NCBI RefSeq assembly: GCF_021731785.1
Contig: NZ_JAKFWS010000101.1
Location: 1 to 41,784 of the forward strand
DNA length: 41,784 bases
From: Methylocystis sp.
GTDB lineage: Bacteria > Pseudomonadota > Alphaproteobacteria > Rhizobiales > Beijerinckiaceae
Reading direction: 5' to 3'
In this document: positions 1 to 8,510 of the stretch, piece by piece
Position numbering within the stretch: position 1 is the stretch's first letter
Layout: each line of letters opens with the position of its first letter
The notes under the pieces: generated by a model
Database searches by the model: none
What the model saw: the letters and a program-made list of their open reading frames with translations, nothing else
Told to the model about the DNA's origin: nothing
Made by a program: the position numbers and the translations under genes

Positions 1-58
1 ACCGCCGCCGGCGCTGCGGGTCGGTCAGGATTTCGGCTTTCGGAAAAGAACCAGTCAT
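1..58 (-). CDS. Transposase OrfA, N-terminal fragment cut by the window edge
   Basis: Nineteen codons are visible. They read MTGSFPKAEILTDPQRRRR, the opening typical of small helix-turn-helix OrfA proteins of IS3- and IS66-family elements, where a short acidic/hydrophobic stretch precedes RRRRW and the HTH. OrfA would bind the element ends. A GGAG-like sequence precedes the ATG in the leader. The rest of the gene lies outside the window, so intactness cannot be judged. Confidence 0.6.
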   Translation of the reverse strand, partial: MTGSFPKAEILTDPQRRRR

Positions 59-107
59 AGACACGGCATTACTCCTAACCCTTATCTTAAGGGTGGGCCG
101 TGTCCGG
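1..107 (-). mobile_element. End of an IS3/IS66-type insertion sequence
   Basis: This is the terminal part of an insertion sequence that continues beyond the left edge. It holds the first codons of an orfA-type transposase (ATG at 58, minus strand) and about 45 bases of leader. The leader contains a hairpin: ACACGGC at 61-67 pairs with GCCGTGT at 97-103, and an inner CCCTTA/TAAGGG pair lies at 79-93. The outer boundary near 105-107 is an estimate, because the other inverted repeat is not in view. Family assignment comes only from the N-terminus. Confidence 0.6.
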
Positions 108-262
108 GCAATTAAGGGGCTACGTCAGCACGCCCGCGAGACGTGGTCGCCGCCCCGCGCATTTCCTCGCCCAGTGACGCCCAAGCTCGGCTTCTCATTC
201 CTGCCCATTTCAGGGCCCATGTCCCATCGTCGCGCGATGCGCTGATTTCGGAGCCATCTGAC

Positions 263-607
263 ATGCGCCTTACTACCAGACCCATCTTCATATCTTTCGC
301 CCTCGCCGGCTGCGTCGCGACGACTGCTCCGACCTTCGCCGAGTCGGTTGCGCAATCGCCCCTGTCCGACGCGCAGACCGAGCTTGCCGGCGGCGGATTA
401 CAGCGCTGCTGGATGGCGCAGACCCCGCAGGGTCCGCAGCGGCGCTGCCGCGGCGGCGGCTCGGGCGGTCACGAAAGCTGGAGCGCCGACAGCGGAAGGA
501 GCGGTCACGGAGAGAGAGGCAATAGCGGCGACTCCGGGAGCCGCGGCGGCTGGAGCGGCGTCTATGGCGGCTGGAACGGCGGTTATGGTTCTGGACAAGG
601 CGATTAG
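263..607 (+). CDS. Small Gly/Ser-rich exported protein, probable lipoprotein
   Basis: This 114-residue protein has no recognised family. The chosen ATG at 263 places a hydrophobic signal directly at the N-terminus. The signal ends in LAGC, which fits a lipobox with Cys as the lipidated residue. An alternative type I signal cleavage after TFA is also possible. The mature part is short, with two Cys-type sites in a QRC..RRC arrangement, followed by a low-complexity tail of Gly, Ser, Trp and Tyr ending GGYGSGQGD. The frame also opens further upstream, but that extension would bury the signal. The gene stands beside the IS end and has no obvious partner. Confidence 0.6.
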   Translation: MRLTTRPIFISFALAGCVATTAPTFAESVAQSPLSDAQTELAGGGLQRCWMAQTPQGPQRRCRGGGSGGHESWSADSGRSGHGERGNSGDSGSRGGWSGVYGGWNGGYGSGQGD

Positions 608-660
608 GATGCGCGCTGCTGCGCCTGTTCGCGCCTCCGCCTGAAATTCGGCTGCCTCAC

Positions 661-1017
661 ATGCAATCGAACCAACCCCGCCCCCGCCAAGCGCCCCGGG
701 TGCGCTATCGCCACTGGATTTTCAAACTGCCGCTCGCGCGGAATTACCGCGGCATGGTGGTGGGACGCACGATTCTCTTCAAGGGCGATGAGTCGGAGGT
801 CCCGCCGACGCTCTTTCGGCATGAGCTCATTCATCAGGAGCAGATCGACCGGCACGGGATCGCGCGCTTCTATCTCATCTATCTGCGCGACTATCTTTCA
901 AACCTCTGGCGCCTGCGCAATCACGACGCCGCCTACCGCAATATTCCGTTCGAAAGGGAAGCCTTCGAGCGCGAAGGGTATATGACGATAGGCTTGAATG
1001 ACGATCGACAGGCGTGA
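661..1017 (+). CDS. Small HExxH zincin-like protein
   Basis: This 118-residue protein has one clear motif, FRHELIHQEQ, which matches the HExxH zinc-binding signature. A Glu-rich helix follows about 45 residues later (PFEREAFERE) and could supply the third ligand. Short proteins of this kind occur widely in alphaproteobacteria as uncharacterised peptidase-like proteins. No signal peptide is visible, so a cytoplasmic location is likely. The ATG at 661 is the first in frame; the stretch just before it is C-rich and shows no strong ribosome-binding site. Substrate and activity are unknown. An inactive structural zinc protein cannot be excluded. Confidence 0.65.
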   Translation: MQSNQPRPRQAPRVRYRHWIFKLPLARNYRGMVVGRTILFKGDESEVPPTLFRHELIHQEQIDRHGIARFYLIYLRDYLSNLWRLRNHDAAYRNIPFEREAFEREGYMTIGLNDDRQA

Positions 1018-1097
1018 TCCTCATGTCATTACGCGAGAGGCGCGCTAACTGAAAAGCGGGCGCGCAGGGGAGACATGGGCGCGCCAGGGAGTCATCG

Positions 1098-1562
1098 TTG
1101 CAAGCGCCGGAACTCGCCGTGTCGCAATGGTTCAATACGCCGGCGCAGATCGCGCTTGCGGACCTGCGCGGCCGCGTCGTTTTACTTCACGCCTTTCAGA
1201 TGCTGTGTCCCGGCTGCGTCGCCCATGGGACGCCGCAGGCGCAGCGCGCCCATACGCTGTTCCGCAGTTCCGATCTTGCGGTCATCGGCCTGCATACGGT
1301 GTTCGAACATCACGCGGCGATGACGCCCGTATCGCTTGCAGCCTTCATCCATGAATATCGGCTGAGCTTCCCGATCGGCGTCGATCAAGCGGGAGAGGAC
1401 GGGCCGATTCCCGTCACCATGGCGCGCTATGAAATGCGCGGGACGCCGACAGTAATCCTCATCGGCCGCGACGGCGGCATTCGCCATCACGGCTTCGGGC
1501 AGGAAGACGACATGGCGCTCGGCGCGATCATCGGCGCGCTGCTCGCCGAACCCACGTCCTGA
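1098..1562 (+). CDS. Redoxin/AhpC-TSA-like thioredoxin-fold protein
   Basis: The protein is about 154 residues. After a short lead (LADLRGRVVLLHAF) comes CPGC, a CxxC redox centre at the position expected in TlpA/AhpC-TSA-type thioredoxin folds. The cis-Pro element MRGTPTVILIGRDG lies near residue 120, as the fold requires. It probably reduces disulfides or peroxides; there is no signal peptide. The start used is TTG at 1098, preceded by AGGGAG at a good distance; no ATG in frame fits better. It is convergent with the metallopeptidase gene that follows, leaving only 3 bases between the stops. Confidence 0.75.
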   Translation: MQAPELAVSQWFNTPAQIALADLRGRVVLLHAFQMLCPGCVAHGTPQAQRAHTLFRSSDLAVIGLHTVFEHHAAMTPVSLAAFIHEYRLSFPIGVDQAGEDGPIPVTMARYEMRGTPTVILIGRDGGIRHHGFGQEDDMALGAIIGALLAEPTS

Positions 1563-1565
1563 TCG

Positions 1566-1979
1566 CTATTCGGCGCGCCGTTCGATCTCCTCCATATCGT
1601 CGTCGGTCAATCCGAAATGATGGCCGATCTCATGCACGAGCACATGCGTGACGATCGTTTCGAGCGTGTCTTCGCTATCGGCCCAATAGTCGAGGATCGG
1701 CCGCCGATAGAGCCAGATCATATTCGGCTGCTCACCTGTCTCGGAAAGATGCGCGCCCTGCGTCAGGCCGCGCCCGCGAAAAAGACCCAAGAGATCGAAC
1801 TCGCTCTCGCATTGCATGTCGTCGAGCGTTTCCTCGTCTGGAAAATCCTCGACGCGAATGACAAGCCCTTCGCAGAGCCGCGTGAAGCGTCTTGGCAAAG
1901 CGGCATAGGCCGCGTCGGCGAGCGTTTCGATATCGGCAAGCGTCGGCGGTCTCAACCGGCTCCATTCCTGTTCCGTCAT
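1566..1979 (-). CDS. Zincin-like metallopeptidase (MMP1/DUF1025 type)
   Basis: The C-terminal third carries HVLVHEIGHHFGLTDDDM, the HExxHxxGLxD signature of the small proteobacterial metallopeptidase family PF06262. Length (137 residues from this start) matches the family. The ATG at 1979 begins MTEQEWSRLRPP. A longer in-frame extension exists but is rich in Ala, Arg and Cys and looks unconserved. The acidic middle section (EDFPDEETLDDM) is also typical. Such proteins are cytoplasmic and of uncertain substrate. Family membership is secure; biological role is unknown. Confidence 0.85.
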   Translation of the reverse strand: MTEQEWSRLRPPTLADIETLADAAYAALPRRFTRLCEGLVIRVEDFPDEETLDDMQCESEFDLLGLFRGRGLTQGAHLSETGEQPNMIWLYRRPILDYWADSEDTLETIVTHVLVHEIGHHFGLTDDDMEEIERRAE

Positions 1980-2075
1980 AGTCACATCACATTGCGCGCG
2001 AAACCGCGCGGCTGCGCCGGAACATTCGGCGGGATGCAATGTTCAGGCAAGGGATCATTATTAAAGGAGATCCAC

Positions 2076-2369
2076 ATGAACAAGCTATTGGTCGCAGCGC
2101 TCGCGCTCAGCGCGATCGGCTTTGTCTTCGTGACCTCCGCAACTTCAGCTCTAGCCCTGGGCCGTCTCGCGCCGGAGTCCGGAGGCGTCGCGCGTAAGGC
2201 GGACGATCGCCAGCAGGACCTGACAGACGAACGCGCTGATCAGCAGCGCCAAGGCGATTGGTGGGGTCGCGGCGGTCCCTCTTGGCGCGATCCTCGTCCG
2301 TGGAGCGACGACGAGTGGCGCCGCAATCCCGATTGGGACGAAGAGGGTTCCGGTCCCGACGGGGACTGA
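2076..2369 (+). CDS. Small secreted Trp/Asp-rich protein
   Basis: This 97-residue protein starts with a clear signal peptide (MNKLLVAALALSAIGF, cleavage probably after the ALA near residue 28). The ATG at 2076 follows AAAGGAGA at ideal spacing, which fixes the start. The mature protein is short, charged and disordered-looking, with WWGRGGPSW, PRPW and RRNPDWDEE near the end. No family recognised. It is likely periplasmic or secreted. It is convergent with leuC, 25 bases away. Confidence 0.7.
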   Translation: MNKLLVAALALSAIGFVFVTSATSALALGRLAPESGGVARKADDRQQDLTDERADQQRQGDWWGRGGPSWRDPRPWSDDEWRRNPDWDEEGSGPDGD

Positions 2370-2394
2370 TTCCGTTTGCGTCAGCGCCGCCAGT

Positions 2395-3810
2395 CTACCG
2401 CCAGTTGCGCACGTCGACGAAACGGCCGGCGATGGCCGCCGCCGCCGCCATCGCCGGCGAGACGAGATGCGTGCGGCCCTTGAAACCCTGGCGACCTTCG
2501 AAATTGCGATTGGAGGTCGAGGCGCAGCGCTCGCCAGGCGCCAAACGATCGGGATTCATCGCCAGACACATCGAGCAGCCGGGCTCTCGCCATTCGAAGC
2601 CGGCGGCGGTGAAAATTCTGTCGAGGCCTTCGGCTTCGGCCTGCGCCTTCACCAGACCCGAGCCCGGCACGACCATCGCGTTGACCCGCTCGGCGACATT
2701 CTTGCCATCCACCACCTTCGCCGCCGCGCGCAGATCTTCGATGCGGCCGTTGGTGCAGGAGCCGATGAAGACGCGGTCGATTTCGATGTCGGTCATCCGC
2801 TCGCCGCCCTTGAGACCCATATATTCCAGCGCACGTTCGATCGCCGCGCGCTTTTGCGGCGACTTGGCGGAATCGGGCGTCGGCACAAGACCGTCGATGC
2901 GCGCGACATCCTCCGGTGAAGTGCCCCAGGTGACGAGCGGCGGGAGCTTGCTCGCGTCGAGCCGGATCACCTTGTCGAAGTTCGCGCCCTCGTCCGAGAA
3001 CAGCGTCCGCCAATAGCGCAACGCCTCGTCGAAGGCCTCGCCTTGTGGACCCTTGGGGCGATCCTTGAGATAGGCGAAAGTCTTCTCGTCCGGCGCGACA
3101 AGGCCGGCGCGGGCGCCGCCTTCGATCGACATGTTGCAGACGGTCATGCGCCCTTCCATGGAGAGGTCGCGGATCGCCTCGCCGGCATATTCGATGACAT
3201 GTCCGGTGCCGCCTGCCGTGCCGATCTCGCCGATGATCGCGAGAATGATGTCCTTGGCCGTGGCGCCGTCGGCGAGCTTGCCGTCGACCTGCACGAGCAT
3301 ATTGGCGGCCTTCTTCTGGATCAGCGTCTGAGTAGCGAGCACATGCTCGACTTCCGACGTGCCGATGCCATGCGCGAGCGCGCCAAAGGCGCCGTGAGTC
3401 GAGGTATGGCTGTCGCCGCAAACGATCGTCATGCCTGGCAGGGTGAAGCCTTGCTCCGGCCCGATAATATGCACCACGCCCTGACGCTTGTCGTGCTCGT
3501 TGAAATATTCGACGCCGAATTCCTTGGCGTTGATCGCCAGCTGCTCCACCTGCGCCTTGCTCTCCAGGTCTTCAATCGGCAGCGAACGGTCGGTGGTCGG
3601 CACATTGTGATCGACGACGGCGAGCGTCTTTTGGGGCGCGCGCACCGTGCGGCCCGCCATACGCAAGCCCTCGAACGCCTGTGGGCTCGTCACCTCATGG
3701 ACGAGATGGCGGTCGATATAGAGCAGGCAAGCGCCATCGTCCTGGCGGTCGACGACATGGTCGTCCCAGATCTTGTCGTAGAGCGTGCGGGGCGCGGCGT
3801 TGGCGGACAT
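2395..3810 (-). CDS. leuC: 3-isopropylmalate dehydratase large subunit
   Basis: LeuC isomerises 2-isopropylmalate to 3-isopropylmalate in leucine synthesis, together with LeuD. It is a 471-residue aconitase-family protein. The [4Fe-4S] ligands are in place: Cys352 in SCTNGR, and Cys412 and Cys415 in GCSMCLAMN. The substrate-binding segment [13 protein letters not shown] is near residue 131. The start ATG at 3810 follows AAGGAAGAG on the minus strand. leuD is not in this window. In many Rhizobiales leuC lies just downstream of rplS; here other genes sit between them. Confidence 0.97.
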   Translation of the reverse strand: MSANAAPRTLYDKIWDDHVVDRQDDGACLLYIDRHLVHEVTSPQAFEGLRMAGRTVRAPQKTLAVVDHNVPTTDRSLPIEDLESKAQVEQLAINAKEFGVEYFNEHDKRQGVVHIIGPEQGFTLPGMTIVCGDSHTSTHGAFGALAHGIGTSEVEHVLATQTLIQKKAANMLVQVDGKLADGATAKDIILAIIGEIGTAGGTGHVIEYAGEAIRDLSMEGRMTVCNMSIEGGARAGLVAPDEKTFAYLKDRPKGPQGEAFDEALRYWRTLFSDEGANFDKVIRLDASKLPPLVTWGTSPEDVARIDGLVPTPDSAKSPQKRAAIERALEYMGLKGGERMTDIEIDRVFIGSCTNGRIEDLRAAAKVVDGKNVAERVNAMVVPGSGLVKAQAEAEGLDRIFTAAGFEWREPGCSMCLAMNPDRLAPGERCASTSNRNFEGRQGFKGRTHLVSPAMAAAAAIAGRFVDVRNWR

Positions 3811-3867
3811 TTGTCTAACTCTTCCTTTTGCCGGCTTGTCACGATCCGGCGCGCTTACTTGGTTTCC

Positions 3868-4038
3868 TGATCCTGAGGAGCGGCCGCAGGCCGCGTCTCA
3901 AAGGACGAGGAAATCACGCGCGGCGCCCTCGTACTTCGAGACGGCCCTCTCGGATCTCGGGCTTGCCCGAGATCGACGCTCGATGCGCAAGTCGGGTAGC
4001 CCGACTTGCGAGCAGCCTCCTCAGCATGAGGACGAGTG
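3868..4038. repeat. Composite palindromic repeat, copy A
   Basis: This intergenic element is built of a short unit, CCTGATCCTGAGGAGC to AAGGACGAGG (about 3869-3912), followed by a longer unit in the opposite orientation (about 3927-4037). Inside the long unit are two further hairpins: GATCTCGGGCTTGCCCGAGATC and AAGTCGGGTAGCCCGACTT. The same unit types recur at 32765-32960 with a different arrangement. The pattern is that of REP/RPE-like palindromic elements of Rhizobiales. The remainder of the 3811-4127 gap shows no gene. Confidence 0.8.
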
Positions 4039-4127
4039 AATGCGCCGCGTCTCGTCGTCCCCTTGAATTGAGGGTCTTCTACCCGTTACGCAAGCGCCAT
4101 GGAAGAGCGCCCTTCTCCGAGGCCCCG

Positions 4128-5129
4128 ATGAGCCTGCCCTCTCCGGAGCTTCCTGTGCCGCTTGCGGCGGCGATCGAGACGCGGCTCGCGGGCCGCGCGC
4201 ACGTCGTGCTGCGCGAAAGGGCGCGCCTGCTGTCGGAGAGCTATCGGGCGCGCCGGCCGACGTTCGAGACGATCCGCGACGAGACCGACGCTCTGGCCTA
4301 TGCGGCGACGCGCATGCCGGCGACTTTCGCCGCCATTGTAACGGCGCTCGGACGGCTGAAGGAGGAAAGTCCCGATTTTGCGCCCAAGCTCATGCTCGAC
4401 GCGGGCTGCGGTCTTGGCGCGGCCGCCTTTGCCGCCGCGACCGTATGGCCGAGCGTCGCTCAGATCGCTCTCCTCGACCGCAGCGCGCTGTTCTTATGCC
4501 TCGCGACCGAACTGATGAAGGAGTGCGGCGCGCCTGCCGTGATAGAGGCCATCCAGGCCGATTTTGCCGAGCCAAACGCGCTTGCAGCCGCCCAGATCGA
4601 CCTCGTGGTCGCCGGCTATGCGTTGACCGAAATCGCCGAATCCGAGCTGCCGGCCGCCGTCGATCGGCTTTGGGCGCAAACGAGCGGCGCACTCGTCATC
4701 GTCGAGCCGGGGACGCCGCGCGACCACGCCAGGCTCATGGAAGTGCGGCGCCGCCTCGTCGCGCAGGGCGCGAATATTCTCGCGCCCTGCCCCCATGCCG
4801 CGCCCTGTCCGCTGGCCACGCCCGACTGGTGCCATTTCTCGGTGCGGCTGCCGCGGCGGCGCGCGCACAAACGGCTGAAAGACGCGGAGGTCCCGTTCGA
4901 GGACGAAAAGTTCGCCTATCTCGCCGTCGGACGGCTCGGCGGGCTTTCTCCGCCTTCGGCGCGAATCATCGGCCCGCCGCGCGCCGGCAAGGCAGGCGTT
5001 TCCCTAAAACTCTGCGCCGATAAAGCATTCCGCGAGACATTCATTCCCAAGCGCGACAAGGCGCGCTACGAAAAGATTCGAAGAAAGGACTGGGGCGATC
5101 CGCTGCGCGCCCCGGCGGAGGAAATTTGA
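4128..5129 (+). CDS. Rsm22-family SAM-dependent methyltransferase
   Basis: This 333-residue protein matches the Rsm22/METTL17 family linked to small-subunit ribosome assembly. A SAM-binding motif I, DAGCGLG, is at residues 91-97. A cysteine cluster reads CPHAAPCPLATPDWCHFS (Cys221, Cys227, Cys235), and a further Cys296 follows. The spacing resembles the four [4Fe-4S] ligands described for METTL17. The C-terminal part is basic (KRDKARYEKIRRKDWG), fitting RNA contact. The ATG at 4128 is preferred over a longer frame that runs back through the palindromic repeat. Its stop overlaps the next start as TGATG, so the two are probably translationally coupled. Confidence 0.85.
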   Translation: MSLPSPELPVPLAAAIETRLAGRAHVVLRERARLLSESYRARRPTFETIRDETDALAYAATRMPATFAAIVTALGRLKEESPDFAPKLMLDAGCGLGAAAFAAATVWPSVAQIALLDRSALFLCLATELMKECGAPAVIEAIQADFAEPNALAAAQIDLVVAGYALTEIAESELPAAVDRLWAQTSGALVIVEPGTPRDHARLMEVRRRLVAQGANILAPCPHAAPCPLATPDWCHFSVRLPRRRAHKRLKDAEVPFEDEKFAYLAVGRLGGLSPPSARIIGPPRAGKAGVSLKLCADKAFRETFIPKRDKARYEKIRRKDWGDPLRAPAEEI

Positions 5130-5542
5130 TGAAACAACCACGTCCGAGGGTCGCGCCCTATTTGACCGTCAGCCCCGCCGCGGCAGCGATCGCTTTCTAT
5201 ACCGGCGCCTTCGACGCCCAGCAGCGCGCCCTCATGCCGTCGGTCGACGGGCTGCGCATCGCCCATTGCGAACTCTTGATCAACGGCGGCTCGGTCATGC
5301 TCGCCGACGTCTTTCCGGAATTCGGCCAGACCCGGGTGCCGATGCCCGGCGAGCACTCGACGATCTCCATCAGCCTCGAATATGACAAGGCCCAGGAAGT
5401 CGACGACATCTGTTCCCGCGTGACCAAGCTCGGCGGCAAGATCGAAACCGCCCCGACCAATTCCTTCTGGGGGACGCGCTACGCGTCTCTGCGCGACCCC
5501 TTCGGCCACCGCTGGATCCTCAACGCCCCGCTGGAGAGCTAG
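5129..5542 (+). CDS. VOC-superfamily (PhnB/glyoxalase-like) protein
   Basis: The 137-residue protein has the two beta-alpha-beta-beta-beta halves of the vicinal oxygen chelate fold: APYLTVSPAAAAIAFYTGAF at the start and RYASLRDPFGHRWILN at the end. The latter is the usual closing strand of PhnB-like proteins. Such proteins can be metal-dependent enzymes or resistance proteins, and the substrate cannot be told from sequence. GGAGGAAA precedes the ATG, which shares its A with the stop of the upstream methyltransferase gene. The last 23 bases overlap the end of the convergent DUF2235 gene. Confidence 0.85.
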   Translation: MKQPRPRVAPYLTVSPAAAAIAFYTGAFDAQQRALMPSVDGLRIAHCELLINGGSVMLADVFPEFGQTRVPMPGEHSTISISLEYDKAQEVDDICSRVTKLGGKIETAPTNSFWGTRYASLRDPFGHRWILNAPLES

Positions 5543-8309
5543 CGGGCGAACTCGAACTCGCGACGTTCTGATCCAATCGCTCCACCTTGATTGTCGCGGT
5601 CCCGCGGTTGTTCGCTGTAAAAAAATCCGCGAGAAACGGCAGCATCAGCGCGGCGTCATTCACATAAACGAAAAGTTCGCCGGTTTGTTCAGGCGTAATG
5701 TCCCGAGAAACGAAAAGTCCTGTCGAAGCCGTCGGCGGACAGGCCTGCAGGCGCTTCGCTGATTCATCGGTGAGTGGAGCGTCAAAATAGAACGCGGTCT
5801 TTTCATATTCGATTTCCGCGACGCATTGATTATAGCTGTTGGGCTCTTGCTGACCCGCCACGAGCGGATATTCTTGTCCGCCCCATTCGCCCACACGGAT
5901 GATCGGTGTGAACCAGTTCAAGTCGGGCCACCGCTTAAATGGTGCATACAATTCATGGATCAGACTACGTGAATTGTGAAAGCCGATCACGTCCGTTCGG
6001 AAACTTCGATCGAACCAGTCTCCATTTGAAGTAAGCGTAATTCGATAAGTCTTGCCCTGCTCGAGTTTCAATTTCGTGGGCCAGCATATTTGATTGGCGC
6101 TGAAATCGGCCGCCTCCGCCGACCCTTCAACGACCTTCGCGTTGCTCCCCGAAGACTTGCAAAAATGATTGGTGCTGCTCACTCCGACATAGGCGACGCG
6201 GTTGATTAGCAGCGCGCTGACCGCAACGACCGTAATAGCAAAAAGAGCAGGAACAACGCCTTTGGTGATTGCAGGATAGCCGTACCGAAATGGCGGGAAT
6301 GTCCTCAAAAAGCGCGCAACAAGCTGAGCCCGCGTTGCTTCGAAAGCCATGACCTTCTTTTCAGCGTCTTCCAATATACGCGGCAGGAAGAACAGCGCAA
6401 AGACCGCGGCTATGCCACTTGCGCCAAACAGAGCGCTCACGATCCAGGGCGGCGCGGCCCTCCAAGCGGCCAGGAAGCCGCCAATAAATGGCACGAAAAT
6501 CCAAATCGCCGCACGTGCAATGACGGCGTGCTTCGCATCTTTTCTCGAACTAGCATATGCCTTTCGAAATTCTTCGTTCCACCCTGCGCGAGCAAGGTCG
6601 TGGATACGTAATTGCAACGCAGAACTCACCCGAAGGCAGACGACGATCGACGCTGCCACAAGGAACGCTTCAACAGGATGCTTCTGAAACTGTTCAATCC
6701 AGGGATTGAACCAGGGAATCGGCCCGCCAGCGACATCGGCTCCTTGCCTTATGACCCCGCCGGTTGTGGCGTTGCCAGCGCGACTTAAATTTTCCCAAAC
6801 TTCGTTGACGTATGGAATTCTTTTCAACACGTGGCCCGCCACTGTCGTAAAGGTTCCACCAATCCACCGAAAGGCCGCAAGATACAATGTGAGCGCAAGC
6901 GTCAACACATAAAGGACATGCCGCCAGAAGATCGTGTCGAGGACGAGTTCAACTGATTTTTGTCTGTCCGCGCTTCGCGGCAATTGCTTGATCGTTTCGA
7001 TCAGCGTCGCCTTTTCCGCGGCGATCTTTTTCGGATCGGCCAACGGACTGGGAATGCTGGCGGGCGAGCGTTTTGTGGCGTCGAGGGCCGGAATATTCCC
7101 GTCATATTCTCCCGGCAGGAGTTCGCCATCGGGCGCGAGAACCCAGAACTTTCCAGGCAGGGGAACCGAGGTGTAATCGTCAGTTCCCCGCACCATCCTC
7201 GTAATTACGCTTCCATGGATAATCGGCAGGATATCATTGCCCTGATGGTCTTTTTGCAAAGCAATCTGGCGTGGACCATAGCGGTAATATGCGCCAAGCC
7301 CCTGCCGGGAATCATAGAGTCGCGCAAAGGGCGATTTGGCGTCCGCATACTGACGAAAGACGCCCATATCGAGAGCGAGGCCATGCGCCTTCGCTTCGCT
7401 CAAAATCCACTCGAGCGGCACATAGGAGAGTTGATCCTCGGGGTAACCCCCGCCGACATTGGAATGGACGCCAGAGAACCAGACCTGCGTAACGCGTCCG
7501 GCTTTTTGGGGATTCTCAGATGCTTCTTCCCAAAGCAGCGGGTGAAAGGTCTGTCTTTCGTCGTCGAGCGCCAGAGCGTGGCACGCCCGATCCACATTTG
7601 GGGAGAGCTGCAGGTTGCCGAAGACAAGCGGCCAAAGGAATTTGTTTACGCCATCCTTGAGTTCCGCCACAGGTAGACCATAGGCCTCGACCGTGTCCCA
7701 TAGTCCGAGGAACTTGATGCGAATGTCTGCGCGCCCTGCGGTTTTGGTTTGCTCCTGAACCACCGAATACGGCTGGAAACCAAGCGCCGAGTCCTTGATG
7801 CAGAAAAGCAAATCGCGAATAGGGCGTCCGACCCATGTGAGCAGATGCAACTTGGCCGGAAACGCCTTCCGGCGGTAATTCCGATATGCCGCGCGGGCGT
7901 TGTGCTCCAGCTCTTCCTCGGAGCGATAACAGACCAGCCCTTCATGGATCATGAAGTCGACCAAAAGCCGGATCGTAAAAGCGCCGCGGCTGAAGCCGAA
8001 CCCGTATATATCTGGCGGAGGAACGTCGGATTTCGGCGCGACGCCATTAGGATTGGGATAATTTCGACAGGCGAACTTATAGAGGTCGAGCACGTTGCGC
8101 TTCAGCCCGATGCCGAACGCTCCTTCTATGATCGCCCAGTATTTGAATCGGGACGTCCCGACGCCATCGTCATAGGCGCCAACTTGATCCGGACCGGAAA
8201 GATCAAGGGCCTGATAAAGACGCCACACATTGGTCTTTTGGGATTTGGCGGAACTGTTGCCCGTGCCGTCCGAGCAGAGAACGATTCTCTTCGCGGCCAA
8301 TGACGCCAT
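5520..8309 (-). CDS. DUF2235 alpha/beta-hydrolase with membrane segments (Tle1-like)
   Basis: This is a 929-residue protein. The N-terminal 400 residues form a DUF2235 hydrolase, the catalytic domain found in Tle1-type phospholipase effectors and in uncharacterised standalone proteins. A likely triad is Ser107 in GFSRGAF, Asp205 in GLWDTV and His282 in SGVHSNVGGGY. About five hydrophobic segments follow (near 463-482, 546-563, 597-615, 621-643 and 683-703). The last 220 residues contain several Cys and look like an extracytoplasmic beta-rich domain. The ATG at 8309 has GGAGA upstream and begins with the conserved KRIVLCSDGTGN; an upstream in-frame extension lacks support. No VgrG, PAAR or immunity gene is adjacent, so an effector role is doubtful. 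Confidence 0.8.
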   Translation of the reverse strand: MASLAAKRIVLCSDGTGNSSAKSQKTNVWRLYQALDLSGPDQVGAYDDGVGTSRFKYWAIIEGAFGIGLKRNVLDLYKFACRNYPNPNGVAPKSDVPPPDIYGFGFSRGAFTIRLLVDFMIHEGLVCYRSEEELEHNARAAYRNYRRKAFPAKLHLLTWVGRPIRDLLFCIKDSALGFQPYSVVQEQTKTAGRADIRIKFLGLWDTVEAYGLPVAELKDGVNKFLWPLVFGNLQLSPNVDRACHALALDDERQTFHPLLWEEASENPQKAGRVTQVWFSGVHSNVGGGYPEDQLSYVPLEWILSEAKAHGLALDMGVFRQYADAKSPFARLYDSRQGLGAYYRYGPRQIALQKDHQGNDILPIIHGSVITRMVRGTDDYTSVPLPGKFWVLAPDGELLPGEYDGNIPALDATKRSPASIPSPLADPKKIAAEKATLIETIKQLPRSADRQKSVELVLDTIFWRHVLYVLTLALTLYLAAFRWIGGTFTTVAGHVLKRIPYVNEVWENLSRAGNATTGGVIRQGADVAGGPIPWFNPWIEQFQKHPVEAFLVAASIVVCLRVSSALQLRIHDLARAGWNEEFRKAYASSRKDAKHAVIARAAIWIFVPFIGGFLAAWRAAPPWIVSALFGASGIAAVFALFFLPRILEDAEKKVMAFEATRAQLVARFLRTFPPFRYGYPAITKGVVPALFAITVVAVSALLINRVAYVGVSSTNHFCKSSGSNAKVVEGSAEAADFSANQICWPTKLKLEQGKTYRITLTSNGDWFDRSFRTDVIGFHNSRSLIHELYAPFKRWPDLNWFTPIIRVGEWGGQEYPLVAGQQEPNSYNQCVAEIEYEKTAFYFDAPLTDESAKRLQACPPTASTGLFVSRDITPEQTGELFVYVNDAALMLPFLADFFTANNRGTATIKVERLDQNVASSSSPASSPAGR

Positions 8310-8447
8310 AGCAATGTCTCCGTAAAAATAATCATTCGATCCCACGCAAAACCGCGCGTCAGGCGCCAAAACCGGCGCTTCTGTAACGTCAAAATACCGC
8401 AATTAGCCTTGCCCGCAAGCGCGCTGCGAGCAAACCTGGACTCACGC

Positions 8448-8478
8448 AAAAGGGCCGCTGACACTCCGTCAGCGGCCC
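8448..8478 (-). terminator. Intrinsic terminator of rplS
   Basis: A perfect 11-bp stem (GGGCCGCTGAC, loop ACTCC, GTCAGCGGCCC) lies at 8452-8478. On the minus strand it is followed by TTTT. It is 32 bases past the rplS stop. Confidence 0.9.
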
Positions 8479-8510
8479 CGCTCCTCGTTCCGGTCAGGCT
8501 TAAGCGCTTT

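Noticed and set aside
3043-3870. 275-codon plus-strand frame opposite leuC
   Set aside because: Antisense to leuC, whose Fe-S ligands and length are intact.
5520-8402. DUF2235 protein as a T6SS effector with a longer N-terminus
   Set aside because: No T6SS component is adjacent, and the extra 31 codons lack a ribosome-binding site. The ATG at 8309 has one and starts at the conserved domain edge.
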